Source: Amycolatopsis bartoniae (lineage in GTDB: Bacteria > Actinomycetota > Actinomycetes > Mycobacteriales > Pseudonocardiaceae). From it: 64,000 nt of DNA. A program made the position numbers and the translations under genes. The notes under the pieces were generated by a model. That model was not told the origin of the DNA. It saw only the letters and a list, made by a program, of their open reading frames with translations, and made no database searches. The stretch spans positions 496,001 through 560,000 of the forward strand of contig NZ_JACHWH010000001.1 in assembly GCF_014191255.1 (NCBI RefSeq). Direction: 5' to 3'. Positions 18,027 through 26,043 of the stretch are shown here, piece after piece. The stretch's first letter is position 1, and the number at the start of each line of letters is the position of its first letter.

Positions 18027-18039
18027 GAGGAGGTCAGGC

Positions 18040-19056
18040 ATGAGACTCACGGTTTTCGGCGCGACCGGCGGAACAGGGCGCGAGATCATCCGGCAGGGGT
18101 TGGCGCGGGGGCACCACGTCGTCGCGGTGGTACGGCCGCGGGGCGGCGCTCCCGCGAGTGACGCGGCACAAGGTGATCGGGCGACGCAGGGAGGCAGTCC
18201 GGTGCAGGATGGCCGTGCGGTCCCGGAAGGTGGCGCGGCGCGGGACGGCAGTGCGGCCCCGGAAGGTGACGCGGCGCGGGACGGCAGTGCGGCCCCGGAA
18301 GGTGGCGCGGCGCGGGACGGCAGTGCGGCATCGGAAGGTGGCACAGCGCGGGATGACCGTGCGGTACTGGAAGGCAGCGCGGCGCAGGATGGCCGTGCGG
18401 TATCGGACGGTGGCACAGCGCAGGACGACCGCGTGACGTGGGAAAACCCTGCGGCACAGCACACCGGCCCGGCCGCGGGCGCTCAACTCACCGACCTCAC
18501 CCAGCACCACGCACCCATCCACCCCCGACTGGACCTCCCCGCCCCCGAGCGGCTCGACGTGGTCACTGCGGACGTGTTCGACCCGGCAGCCATCGCCGAC
18601 GCGATACGGGGGAGCGACGTCGTCCTCACCGCACTCGGGCCACGCGACCGCGGCCCGAGCCGGGTCTGTCGTGACGGCGCCGCTTCCATCATCGCCGCTA
18701 TGAACGAGGCAGGCGTCCGGAGGTTGCTGGCCGTCAGCAACAGTGGCATGCACACGGAGGGAGATGGGCTGTTCACCCGCCTGGTCGTCAAGCCGATCCT
18801 CATCCGGGTGTTGCGTGAGGGTTTCGCCGACATGCTGGAAATGGAACGGCGCATCACCGCGAGCTCACTCGACTGGACCATCGTCCGCCCGCCGCGGCTG
18901 ACCCGTGGGCCGCACACCGGACGGATCGCACACAGCGTCGGGCGGAACGTCCGCGGCAGGTTCACGATCTCCCGCGCCGACCTCGCCGACTACCTCCTGC
19001 GCCTGGCCGAGAACGGCCAGCACAACAGGCAAGCGGTCTCCGTCGCGAAGGGCTAA
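18040..19056 (+). CDS. NAD(P)-binding atypical SDR with a repeat-derived insertion
   Basis: 338 residues from ATG 18040 with a strong GAGGAGG site. The N-terminus MRLTVFGATGGTGREIIRQG is a Rossmann motif of the NmrA/atypical-SDR group. The fold resumes at LDVVTADVFDPAAIADAIRG (about residue 170) and continues through VRRLLAVSNSG to the end. Between strands 2 and 3, residues ~36-165 are low complexity and built on 12-residue repeats of the type EGGAARDGSAAP; relatives are ~210 residues. The core looks intact, so the protein may still fold with a disordered loop. It is controlled by the twin TetR operator. Substrate unknown. Confidence 0.8.
   Translation: MRLTVFGATGGTGREIIRQGLARGHHVVAVVRPRGGAPASDAAQGDRATQGGSPVQDGRAVPEGGAARDGSAAPEGDAARDGSAAPEGGAARDGSAASEGGTARDDRAVLEGSAAQDGRAVSDGGTAQDDRVTWENPAAQHTGPAAGAQLTDLTQHHAPIHPRLDLPAPERLDVVTADVFDPAAIADAIRGSDVVLTALGPRDRGPSRVCRDGAASIIAAMNEAGVRRLLAVSNSGMHTEGDGLFTRLVVKPILIRVLREGFADMLEMERRITASSLDWTIVRPPRLTRGPHTGRIAHSVGRNVRGRFTISRADLADYLLRLAENGQHNRQAVSVAKG
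18185..18435 (+). repeat. 36-bp in-frame minisatellite inside the SDR gene
   Basis: About seven head-to-tail copies of a 36-nt unit (codons for E-G-G-A-A-R-D-G-S-A-A-P and variants). The central three copies are almost identical in DNA and the outer ones are decayed, as expected of slippage or unequal crossing-over. There are no unique spacers, so it is not CRISPR. Confidence 0.8.
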
Positions 19057-19400
19057 CCCTCCAGAAGCGCCTTCAGCGTCCGGAGATCCTTCGTCACGGC
19101 CTCGGCGTCGGCGGCGTACTGCTCGTCGTCCATGTCCGGCAGGCGGAACAGCGTGAACTGCACCTCGGTCCCGTCACCGTTGCGGACGACGCGCATCGGC
19201 ACGTGCACGTCCTGCCCCGGCAGGTGAACCGTGTGGTCGAGCACTCCGAACTCGTTCCGCGGCGCGGACGTGACCGGCGCGCTGCTGTCCATTCCGGAGG
19301 CCCATTTCGCAGAACTTCCCGGCTCCGTCAGAAAACCGTAGACCTCGTCGTAGGGGCGTTCGATGCGGACGCTCAGCACTCGTGAAGGCAGTGTCGTCAT
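19053..19400 (-). CDS. SRPBCC-family protein
   Basis: 115 residues. VLSVRIERPYDEVYGFLTEP at the N-terminus and WASGMDSSAPV are typical of polyketide-cyclase/AHSA1-type proteins with a hydrophobic cavity, here in a short form. The gene is convergent with the SDR gene; their 3' ends overlap by 4 nt. The role is unknown. Confidence 0.75.
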   Translation of the reverse strand: MTTLPSRVLSVRIERPYDEVYGFLTEPGSSAKWASGMDSSAPVTSAPRNEFGVLDHTVHLPGQDVHVPMRVVRNGDGTEVQFTLFRLPDMDDEQYAADAEAVTKDLRTLKALLEG

Positions 19401-19607
19401 GTCGCGAAGTCTGCCCGCTCACCCGTCGCGTGGCTTGAACGAATCGGACACGGGGACCACGGCGAGTAGGCGCCTGCTACGCCGAACGGGTGAAAGTAGC
19501 CGCATCCGACCAGGCCCTTCCAAAAAAATTCTGCCGGTGTGTATCTGCGCCGCCCCCTGCTGCGTCATAGGAGCGTCGGTTGAGTTGGCCCCCTGTTGGA
19601 GGATGCA

Positions 19608-20756
19608 GTGAGCACCCACCATCCCTGCGAAGAGGAGATCGCGGCGATCCGCGAATCCCTTGCCGCGCTTGGGGAACCGTGGCAGGTCGGGGAAACCCGG
19701 CTGAGCAGGCTGGGGGCCGAGTCGCGTGCGGTGCGGCTGGGGGTGCCGGCCCCGAGCGTGGCCGAGGTCGAAGCCAGGGCGGAACTGCCGGGGCAGATGA
19801 CCGAAGCCGCACTCGGGGCCGCCGGCCAGCAGTGCACGGCGCCGCACGCGCCGTCGGGGGAGCTGCCGCGGGCGTTCGACCTGCGGCGGACGTGCGGCGG
19901 CGACTACACCACGCCCGTCAAGGACCAGGGGGAACGCGGCACGTGCACCGCGTTCGGGGTGGTGGCCGTGCTCGAGGGGACGGCGGCCTACACCCGGCGG
20001 GCGGCGGGGCTGAACCTCGACCTGTCCGAGGCGCACCTGTTCTTCGGGCAGGGCACCCCGCGGCAGATCAACGGCCAGGACGGGGCCTGGCCGGACGACC
20101 TGCTGGGTGACTGCGTCTCCACCGGGGTCACGTTCGAGGACTACTGGCCCTACAGCGACACCGGTGGGGGCCGGCTGAACCCGGACTGGCCGCACCGCGT
20201 CGTGCACGCGGAGAAGATGGTCGACCTGACCCGTGACCCGGCAGGGATCAAGCACCACATCTACGGGTACGGGCCGGTCACCGCATGCATGGTGGTCTAC
20301 GAGGACTTCTTCCACTACACGGGCGGCGTCTACCGGCACACCACCGAGGAGACCCGCGGCGGGCACTGCGTCGCCCTGATCGGCTGGGACGACGAGCAGG
20401 GTTGCTGGATCGGGAAGAACTCGTGGGGCACCGGCTGGGGCGAGGGGGGCTTCTTCCGGATCGCCTACGGGGAGGCGTTCGTCGAGGACTATCCGGAAGC
20501 CCGCCCCACCACGCTCGGCTGCACTGGCACGACCCTGCGCGCGTGGCTGCCCGCGCAACGCGCGCTCCGGCTGTTCGCGTCCGCTGAGGACGGACGCGGA
20601 TGGGCGCTTCTGGAGAACCTGGGGTGGACCCGGCTCTCTGGGGGGACGAGTGGCGCGCACCAGCTGGCGCTGCTCGCGGACGCGCGGGCGGGCGGTTATC
20701 CCGTCAGTCCGTACGTCGAGAACTACGAGTTACGAATGGTCCAAACCACCTTCTGA
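19608..20756 (+). CDS. Papain-like (C1) cysteine peptidase with a C-terminal module
   Basis: 382 residues from GTG 19608, chosen because GGAGG lies at about 6 nt upstream. After an N-terminal ~85-residue propeptide-like helical region comes a complete C1A core. It has oxyanion Gln Q107 and nucleophile C113 in DQGERGTCTAFG, H253 in GGHCVALIGWDD and N271 in GKNSWGTGWGEGG. There is no signal peptide, so it should act in the cytoplasm. The last 51 residues (from W332) resemble the C-terminus of the next gene's product. A GAWDPNTPPPT-repeat protein, a sigma factor and a TPR-CHAT protein follow on the same strand, which suggests proteolytic signalling. Bleomycin-hydrolase-like housekeeping use is less likely in this context. 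Confidence 0.88.
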   Translation: MSTHHPCEEEIAAIRESLAALGEPWQVGETRLSRLGAESRAVRLGVPAPSVAEVEARAELPGQMTEAALGAAGQQCTAPHAPSGELPRAFDLRRTCGGDYTTPVKDQGERGTCTAFGVVAVLEGTAAYTRRAAGLNLDLSEAHLFFGQGTPRQINGQDGAWPDDLLGDCVSTGVTFEDYWPYSDTGGGRLNPDWPHRVVHAEKMVDLTRDPAGIKHHIYGYGPVTACMVVYEDFFHYTGGVYRHTTEETRGGHCVALIGWDDEQGCWIGKNSWGTGWGEGGFFRIAYGEAFVEDYPEARPTTLGCTGTTLRAWLPAQRALRLFASAEDGRGWALLENLGWTRLSGGTSGAHQLALLADARAGGYPVSPYVENYELRMVQTTF

Positions 20757-20780
20757 TCGTGCGAGCAGGGGAGCGATGCG

Positions 20781-21410
20781 ATGACCACGAGTGAGACCGA
20801 GAACCCGGCGACCGGCTCCGGGGAGGAGCCCGAGCCGCAACCGGTGACCAAGCCCAACGGCGCCTGGGACCCGAACACCCCGCCCACCGGGGCCTGGGAT
20901 CCGAACACTCCGCCGCCCACGGGTGCGTGGGATCCCAACACGCCGCCGCCCACCGGGGCGTGGGATCCGAACACTCCGCCTCCGACGGGCGCTTGGGATC
21001 CCAATACTCCGCCTCCGACGGGTGCATGGGACCCCAACACCCCGCCGCCCACCGGGGCATGGGATCCCAATACCCCGCCGCCGACCGGCGCCTGGGATCC
21101 GAACACTCCGCCGCCGACCGGCGCGTGGGATCCGAACACCCCGCCGCCCGCGCCGCAGCCCGGCAACGGGCAGTCGCTGCCGCAGAACGGCGGCACGTGG
21201 GTGCGCGACCGCGTCATCACGCACCTGATGTCCTCCAGCGGACGGCCGGGTGTGTGGGCGTTCGTCGCGGGGCTGGGCTGGAAGCGCCTCGCCTCGGTGG
21301 AGTCGGGCCGCAGCCCGCTCACCGGGCTGGCGGTGCTGGCCAAGGCCAACGGGCTGACGGTGTCCTTCCGCGAGAACGCGCAGGGGCAGATCGACCAGCT
21401 GCTGGTCTGA
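20781..21410 (+). CDS. GAWDPNTPPPT-repeat protein
   Basis: 209 residues. An acidic leader (1-25) is followed by nine tandem 11-residue repeats GAWDPNTPPPT (about 27-124), a short Gly/Pro/Gln linker, and a C-terminal domain (from TWVRDRVITHLMSS, about 143) whose final 51 residues are similar to the end of the peptidase encoded 24 bp upstream. Trp/Asp/Pro repeats of this kind are usually extended and display a binding or cleavage site many times. AGGGGAGCG is the ribosome site. The family is not recognised; it could be a substrate, scaffold or inhibitor of the peptidase. Confidence 0.8.
   Translation: MTTSETENPATGSGEEPEPQPVTKPNGAWDPNTPPTGAWDPNTPPPTGAWDPNTPPPTGAWDPNTPPPTGAWDPNTPPPTGAWDPNTPPPTGAWDPNTPPPTGAWDPNTPPPTGAWDPNTPPPAPQPGNGQSLPQNGGTWVRDRVITHLMSSSGRPGVWAFVAGLGWKRLASVESGRSPLTGLAVLAKANGLTVSFRENAQGQIDQLLV
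20860..21151 (+). repeat. Nine tandem 33-bp repeats (first is 30 bp)
   Basis: In-frame repeats coding G-A-W-D-P-N-T-P-P-P-T. Copies differ at many third positions (GGC/GGG/GGT, GAT/GAC, AAC/AAT, CCG/CCT) while the encoded peptide is almost invariant. Not CRISPR: there are no spacers. Confidence 0.85.
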
Positions 21411-21714
21411 CGAGCTGGTGGTGACCGGCAGCCGAGGGGGCCGCCGGACGCCACCGTCGAGCGGACCGCCGAAGGAGGTTCGGGGGAGGCTTCGGGTGCG
21501 GTCCGCGGTGGCCGTCGAAGGACGGTCGCTGGGTGCGATGGCCGAGGGGGAAGGCCATCGGGTGTAGGGGGGAGCCGGTCGGCGTCGCAGGGCGTCGGCC
21601 GGCGCTACGCCATTCGAGTGACATTTGTATCTGATGGCCGAAGCACTTCTCTCTATCGGCGAAGGCGGGATACTGCGTGCGTCGAAGCAACCGACGAGAG
21701 CGGGGGCGAACGGG
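21411..21714. other. Non-coding gap with a hairpin before the sigma factor gene
   Basis: About 300 bp without a convincing gene. GATGGCC/GGCCATC (21537-21543/21553-21559) forms a small hairpin that could terminate the repeat-protein transcript. A more AT-rich stretch at 21611-21640 may hold the sigma gene promoter, but no consensus is clear. Confidence 0.4.
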
Positions 21715-22320
21715 GTGACGGGAGTCCACACCGCCGAGGCCGGCCCGCCGTGGGAAGGCCTGCGGGGACCCGAGCTGTTCGAGGCCTGCCTGCGAGCGGC
21801 ACGAGAAGGAGACAAGCGGGGTCTCGACCGGCTGGTCGCCGAGCTGACACCACTCGTGTGGAACGTCGCGCGCGGCGCCGGGCTGGACAAGCACACCGCG
21901 GAGGACGTGGTGCAGACGGTCTGGCTGGCGCTGCTGAGCCACCTCGAACAGCTGCGCGAGCCCAAGGCGCTCGCGGGCTGGCTGGTGACCACCGCCCGGC
22001 ACGAGGCGCAGCGGGCCAACGGCCGCAAGCAGCCGCCGGTGCCGTTGACCGACGAAATGGCCGAAGCCGTTCCCAGCACGCTGCCCGCCCCGGAGGCCGA
22101 GGCGCTGCGCACGGAACGGGACCGCCGGATCTGGCTGGCGTTCGGCAAGCTTCCGCAGCGGTGCCAGGAACTGCTGCGGCTCACGGTGCTCGCCGGCCGT
22201 GCCGAGTACCGGGTTGTCGCCGAGGCACTGCACATGCCGCGGGGCAGTATCGGGCCCAACCGAGGCCGCTGTCTGAAGACGATGCGCGAACTGCTGGACA
22301 TCGAAGGGGGCAGCGCATGA
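21715..22320 (+). CDS. ECF-like sigma-70 family RNA polymerase sigma factor
   Basis: About 201 residues from GTG 21715 (MTGVHTAEAGPPW...); ATG 21634 would add 27 residues and lacks a ribosome site. Region 2 is LDRLVAELTPLVWNVARGAG and KHTAEDVVQTVWLALLSHL; EPKALAGWLVTTARHEAQR is the end of region 2. Region 4 is LPQRCQELLRLTVLAGRAEY with a helix-turn-helix VVAEALHMPRGSIGPNRGRC. It should direct RNA polymerase to a small regulon. Its stop overlaps the next gene (ATGA), and a TPR-CHAT gene follows. Confidence 0.9.
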   Translation: MTGVHTAEAGPPWEGLRGPELFEACLRAAREGDKRGLDRLVAELTPLVWNVARGAGLDKHTAEDVVQTVWLALLSHLEQLREPKALAGWLVTTARHEAQRANGRKQPPVPLTDEMAEAVPSTLPAPEAEALRTERDRRIWLAFGKLPQRCQELLRLTVLAGRAEYRVVAEALHMPRGSIGPNRGRCLKTMRELLDIEGGSA

Positions 22321-22796
22321 ACGAGATCACCGTGCCGGAGGGCGCGCATCCCGGCGACGAAGCACTGCTCGCCGACCTGGGGCGCGTGCTCCAGGCGTAC
22401 GACCCACCGCCCGCCGGACTGGTGGAGCGGGTCCAGTTCGCACTGGAGCTGGAGAACCTCGACGTCGAGGTCGCGCGGTGGGAGCGGGCGGGCAGGCTGA
22501 CGGGCGTCCGCAGCAGCGTCGACCAGGGGACCATCACGTTCACGGTCAGCGACCTGACGGTGATGATCAACCTGACGAAGACAGGGCGTTGTCACCGCAT
22601 CGACGGCTGGCTGGTTCCCGCCGGGCGGCACGGGGTCGAGGTGCGGGTGGCCGAGCACGGGTCGTCGTCCACGGAATCGGACGAAGGCGGCCGGTTCGTA
22701 CTGGACGAGGTGCCGCGCGGGACCACGCAGATCGTCATCTCCGTGGGCGGCACGGCGGGCAGGCGCACGGTCGTGACCCCCGCGGTGGTGCTCTGA
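22317..22796 (+). CDS. Probable sigma-factor partner with a carboxypeptidase-regulatory-like domain
   Basis: 159 residues, overlapping the sigma gene by 4 nt. The N-terminus (LLADLGRVLQAYDPPPAGLV, about 17-36) resembles the short helical part of cytoplasmic sigma partners. From about residue 60 the chain is beta-rich, ending in VRVAEHGSSSTESDEGGRFV and DEVPRGTTQIVISVGG, a pattern of CarboxypepD_reg-like sandwiches. No transmembrane helix and no zinc-binding HxxxCxxC anti-sigma motif is seen. Coupling to the sigma gene suggests control of it. Confidence 0.7.
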   Translation: MNEITVPEGAHPGDEALLADLGRVLQAYDPPPAGLVERVQFALELENLDVEVARWERAGRLTGVRSSVDQGTITFTVSDLTVMINLTKTGRCHRIDGWLVPAGRHGVEVRVAEHGSSSTESDEGGRFVLDEVPRGTTQIVISVGGTAGRRTVVTPAVVL

Positions 22797-22845
22797 CCCT
22801 CACCGGCTGTATCCCGCTGCACACGCGTGTGCTCAGATAGCTGAT

Positions 22846-25413
22846 GTGGCCGGACCTCCTGAACTGCACCGCGTTCTCGCGCGAGTCAGGGACCTGCACT
22901 CCCGTGCGGCCGACGCGTCCGGCAACCTCCACAACGCCGTCGCCCTGCGCCTGCTCAACCGGGCGCTGAAACTCCTCGACGCCGCGGGCTCACTCGACGA
23001 GCCGGAGCACGTCGAGCTGCGCGTCCGCCTGCTCATCAGCCTCTCCGTCGCCGAAGCCGAGATCGGGTCCACCGAGACCGGGCTGGCGCACCTGGACGAC
23101 GCGGCCACGTTGCCGGTGGGTGACCTGCTCCGCGCGGTGATCGACGCGCAGCGCGCGCTCGTGCTGTGCCGGGTCGGCCGGTTCGCCGAGGCGCTGGAGC
23201 TGTTCGACGCGATGATCCCGGTGCTGGACCGCGACCCGGAGGCGAACGCGCTGCCGCTGGCGCGGAACCTGATGAACCGCGCGCTGGTCCACATGAGCCT
23301 GAACCAGCCCGCCGCCGCGCTTTCCGACCTGCGGCGCTGCATCGATCTCGCCACCCACCACGGATTCGACCGCATCGAAGCCAAGGCGCGGCACAACCTC
23401 GGCGACCAGTCGCAGCTCGTCGGCGACATCCCGGAGGCGCTGCGGCACTACGAGCAGGCGGCGCGCCTCTACGAGTCGGTGAGCCCCGGCTGGCTGCCGC
23501 GCCTGCGGCTGGACCAGGGCCGCGCGCTGCTGACCGCCGGTCTCGCCGAGGAGGCCGCGCGGCACCTGGACGAGGCGCTGCCGGAGCTGCGCCGCAGCCG
23601 GGCGATCCAGGACGTCGCCGAGGCGGAGGTGGCCCGCGCCGCCGCCGCGATACTGGAGCGCGACTTCTCGTTGGCCCGCAAGGTGGCCACCGAGGCGCGG
23701 CGCCGGTTCCTGCGCCGTGGCAACGAAAGGTGGGCCGAGGTCGCGGCGCTGGCGAGGCTGCGCGCGAACGCGACCGAGGCGCTGGAGGAGACCGGACGGC
23801 CGAACCGGGGGTTGGCGCGCGAGCTGGGGGAGCACGCGACGCGGCTGGCGGAGCTGGGGCTGCGGGACGAGGCGGCCGTGGCGCGGCTGCTCGCGGTGCG
23901 CGTGCACCTGCGCCGCGGGGCGGTCGACGTGGCGGAGGAACTGCTCGGGCAGGTGCCGAAACCCCGGCGCACCACACCGGTCGACCACGTCATGTTGCTG
24001 CGCCTGTGCCGCGCCGAACTCGCCGTGGCACGCGGCAATTCGCGGTCGGCGCTGGCGCAGGCGCGGGCCGGGTTCGCCGAGCTGAGCCAGGTGCGCGACC
24101 GGATGGGCGGGCTGGACCTGGTGTGCGGCACGGCCGTGCACGGGCAGGAGCTGGGGCGCGTCGCGGTGGGGCTGGTACTCGGTGGTGCGCGCGGCAACGC
24201 GGGCGCGCGGCGCGTGTTCGCCTGGCAGGAGCGGACGCGGGCGCAGGTGTACCGCTACGAGCCGCTGCCGGAGATCGCGGATCCCGTACTGGCGCGGCTG
24301 ATCACGGAGATGCGGCACGTGCAGCGCATCGCGCAGCAGAACCGGCTGGAGGGCAAGCCGGCCGGGGCGCTGGAGCAGCGGTACGTGCGGTTGCAGCGGG
24401 AGGCGAGCAGGCTCGGCTGGTACACGAGCCCGTGGGGCAGGCCCCGGCCGGTCGCCACGCCCGAGGAGGTCGCCGAGGCGCTCGGCGAGCGCGCGCTGGT
24501 GAGCGTGATCGCGCACGAAGACCGGTTGTCCGCGGTCGTGGTGCGCGACGGACGGTTCCGGCTCGTCGAGCTGGGGCCGCTCGCGGAGACCGTCGAGATC
24601 ACCAAGCAGTTGCACGCGGACCTCAACGTGCTCGCGCCCGACCATCTGCCCGCGCCGCTGGTGGAGGCCGTGACGCGGTCAGCGGAGAAGCGGGCCGGCA
24701 TGCTCGACCGGCTACTGGTGGCGCCGCTGGCGGACGCGATCGGCGACCGGGAGCTGGTGATCGTGCCGCTCGGGCCGTTGTACGCGTTGCCGTGGGCGGC
24801 GTTGCCGTCGTTGCGGGGGAGGCCGTTGTCGATCGCCCCGTCGGCGACGGCGTGGCACAACGCGGTGGAGCGTGTCGAATCGGAGCCGGTGGTGCTGGTC
24901 GGTGGGCCGGGGGTGCCGGGCGCGATCGGTGAGGTGCGGGAGCTGCGGGCGGTGTACCCGAAGGCCCGGCTGGTCGACGGTCCGAGCGCGACGAGCGACG
25001 CGGTGCTGGCGGCGCTGGACGGTTCGGGTTTGGCGCACCTGGTGGCGCACGGGGCGCACGAGCCGGGGAACGCGTTGTTCTCGCGGCTCGACCTCGTCGA
25101 CGGTCCGCTGTTCGCCCACGAGACGACGCGGTTGAAGCGCCCGCCGGAGCGCGTGGTGCTGGCGGCGTGTGAGTTGGCGATGAGCCACATCCGGCCGGGC
25201 GAGGAGGCGCTGGGCTTCGCGGGCGCCCTGCTGGCGGGCGGTTCACGGACGGTCGTGGGCGCGATCGCGAGGGTCGGCGACCACGCGGCGGCGGAGGCGA
25301 TGACCGAGCTGCACCGCCGCCTCGCGGACGGCACGTCTCCGGCGCTGGCACTGGCGGAAGCCACGGCGGCCGACCCCTTGCGGCGGCCGTTCCTGTGTCT
25401 GGGGGCGGGTTGA
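22846..25413 (+). CDS. TPR-CHAT (caspase-like) protein
   Basis: 855 residues from GTG. About residues 1-480 are tandem helical hairpins with TPR spacing (for example AVIDAQRALVLCRVGRFAEA and RHNLGDQSQLVGDIPEALRH). A linker follows, then a C-terminal CHAT domain (about 540-855). The CHAT dyad is intact: H735 in HLVAHGAHE and C775 in VVLAACELAMS, with the following GEEALGFAGALLAGGSRTVV. CHAT proteases are caspase/separase relatives that TPR regions hold inactive until a signal is sensed. It is linked to a sigma factor, its partner and a C1 peptidase, and overlaps a methyltransferase start. Confidence 0.92.
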   Translation: MAGPPELHRVLARVRDLHSRAADASGNLHNAVALRLLNRALKLLDAAGSLDEPEHVELRVRLLISLSVAEAEIGSTETGLAHLDDAATLPVGDLLRAVIDAQRALVLCRVGRFAEALELFDAMIPVLDRDPEANALPLARNLMNRALVHMSLNQPAAALSDLRRCIDLATHHGFDRIEAKARHNLGDQSQLVGDIPEALRHYEQAARLYESVSPGWLPRLRLDQGRALLTAGLAEEAARHLDEALPELRRSRAIQDVAEAEVARAAAAILERDFSLARKVATEARRRFLRRGNERWAEVAALARLRANATEALEETGRPNRGLARELGEHATRLAELGLRDEAAVARLLAVRVHLRRGAVDVAEELLGQVPKPRRTTPVDHVMLLRLCRAELAVARGNSRSALAQARAGFAELSQVRDRMGGLDLVCGTAVHGQELGRVAVGLVLGGARGNAGARRVFAWQERTRAQVYRYEPLPEIADPVLARLITEMRHVQRIAQQNRLEGKPAGALEQRYVRLQREASRLGWYTSPWGRPRPVATPEEVAEALGERALVSVIAHEDRLSAVVVRDGRFRLVELGPLAETVEITKQLHADLNVLAPDHLPAPLVEAVTRSAEKRAGMLDRLLVAPLADAIGDRELVIVPLGPLYALPWAALPSLRGRPLSIAPSATAWHNAVERVESEPVVLVGGPGVPGAIGEVRELRAVYPKARLVDGPSATSDAVLAALDGSGLAHLVAHGAHEPGNALFSRLDLVDGPLFAHETTRLKRPPERVVLAACELAMSHIRPGEEALGFAGALLAGGSRTVVGAIARVGDHAAAEAMTELHRRLADGTSPALALAEATAADPLRRPFLCLGAG

Positions 25414-26042
25414 CGACGGAGTGGCTCGACGACATCCGCAAGTCGTACGACACGGTGGCAGCGCCTTACGCCGACCAGGTGGGGAAGCTCTTCGCCGCGG
25501 CGCCGCACCAGCACGCCGCGATGGCGGCGTTCGCGGACCTCGTCCGGACGGCAGGCGCCGGGCCGGTGGCGGACATCGGCTGCGGGCCTGGCCACGTGAC
25601 CGCTCACCTGCGGGAACTGGGGCTCGACGCGTTCGGGCTCGACCTGTCCCCGGCGATGATCGACCTGGCGCGGCGGGATCACCCTGGCTCGCGGTTCCTG
25701 GTCGGCTCGATGACGGCCCTCCCCCTCGCCGACGATGCGGTCGCCGGCCTGCTCGCGTGGTGGTCGCTGATCCATCTGCCCGACGACGTGGTTCCGGCGG
25801 TGCTGGCGGGTTTCCGGCGGGTGCTGCGCGCAGGGGGCCCGCTGTTGCTGGGGTTCCACGTCGGCGACGAAGCCGTGCCGAAGACCAAGGGCTACGGCGG
25901 CCACCCGATGCACGTCCACGTCCACCGGCGGCGACCGGAGCGCATGGGTTCCTGGCTGCGCGAGGCCGGATTCACCGTGGAGGTTCAGACGATCGTCCGC
26001 CCCGAGGACGAGGTTCCGTCGGCGATCCTCTTCGCTCGCTGA
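25410..26042 (+). CDS. Class I SAM-dependent methyltransferase
   Basis: 210 residues from TTG 25410, which overlaps the CHAT stop (TTGA). Motif I is VADIGCGPGHVTAHL (about 53-67), then GLDLSPAMIDLARRDHPGSR and the post-motif LLAWWSLIHLPDDVVPAVLA. A GHPMHVHVHRRRPERMGSWL segment near the end is common in the ubiE-like small-molecule group. Coupled translation ties it to the CHAT gene, but its substrate is unknown. It is convergent with the deacetylase gene. Confidence 0.85.
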   Translation: MTTEWLDDIRKSYDTVAAPYADQVGKLFAAAPHQHAAMAAFADLVRTAGAGPVADIGCGPGHVTAHLRELGLDAFGLDLSPAMIDLARRDHPGSRFLVGSMTALPLADDAVAGLLAWWSLIHLPDDVVPAVLAGFRRVLRAGGPLLLGFHVGDEAVPKTKGYGGHPMHVHVHRRRPERMGSWLREAGFTVEVQTIVRPEDEVPSAILFAR

Positions 26043-26043
26043 G

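Noticed and set aside
18185..18435. Possible CRISPR array
   Set aside because: Units are head-to-tail with no unique spacers and lie in frame inside a gene; likewise 20860-21151. No cas gene is present in the window.
22990..24645. 551-codon minus-strand frame opposite the TPR-CHAT gene
   Set aside because: Shadow of the TPR region; no family features and the plus strand is coherent over 855 residues.
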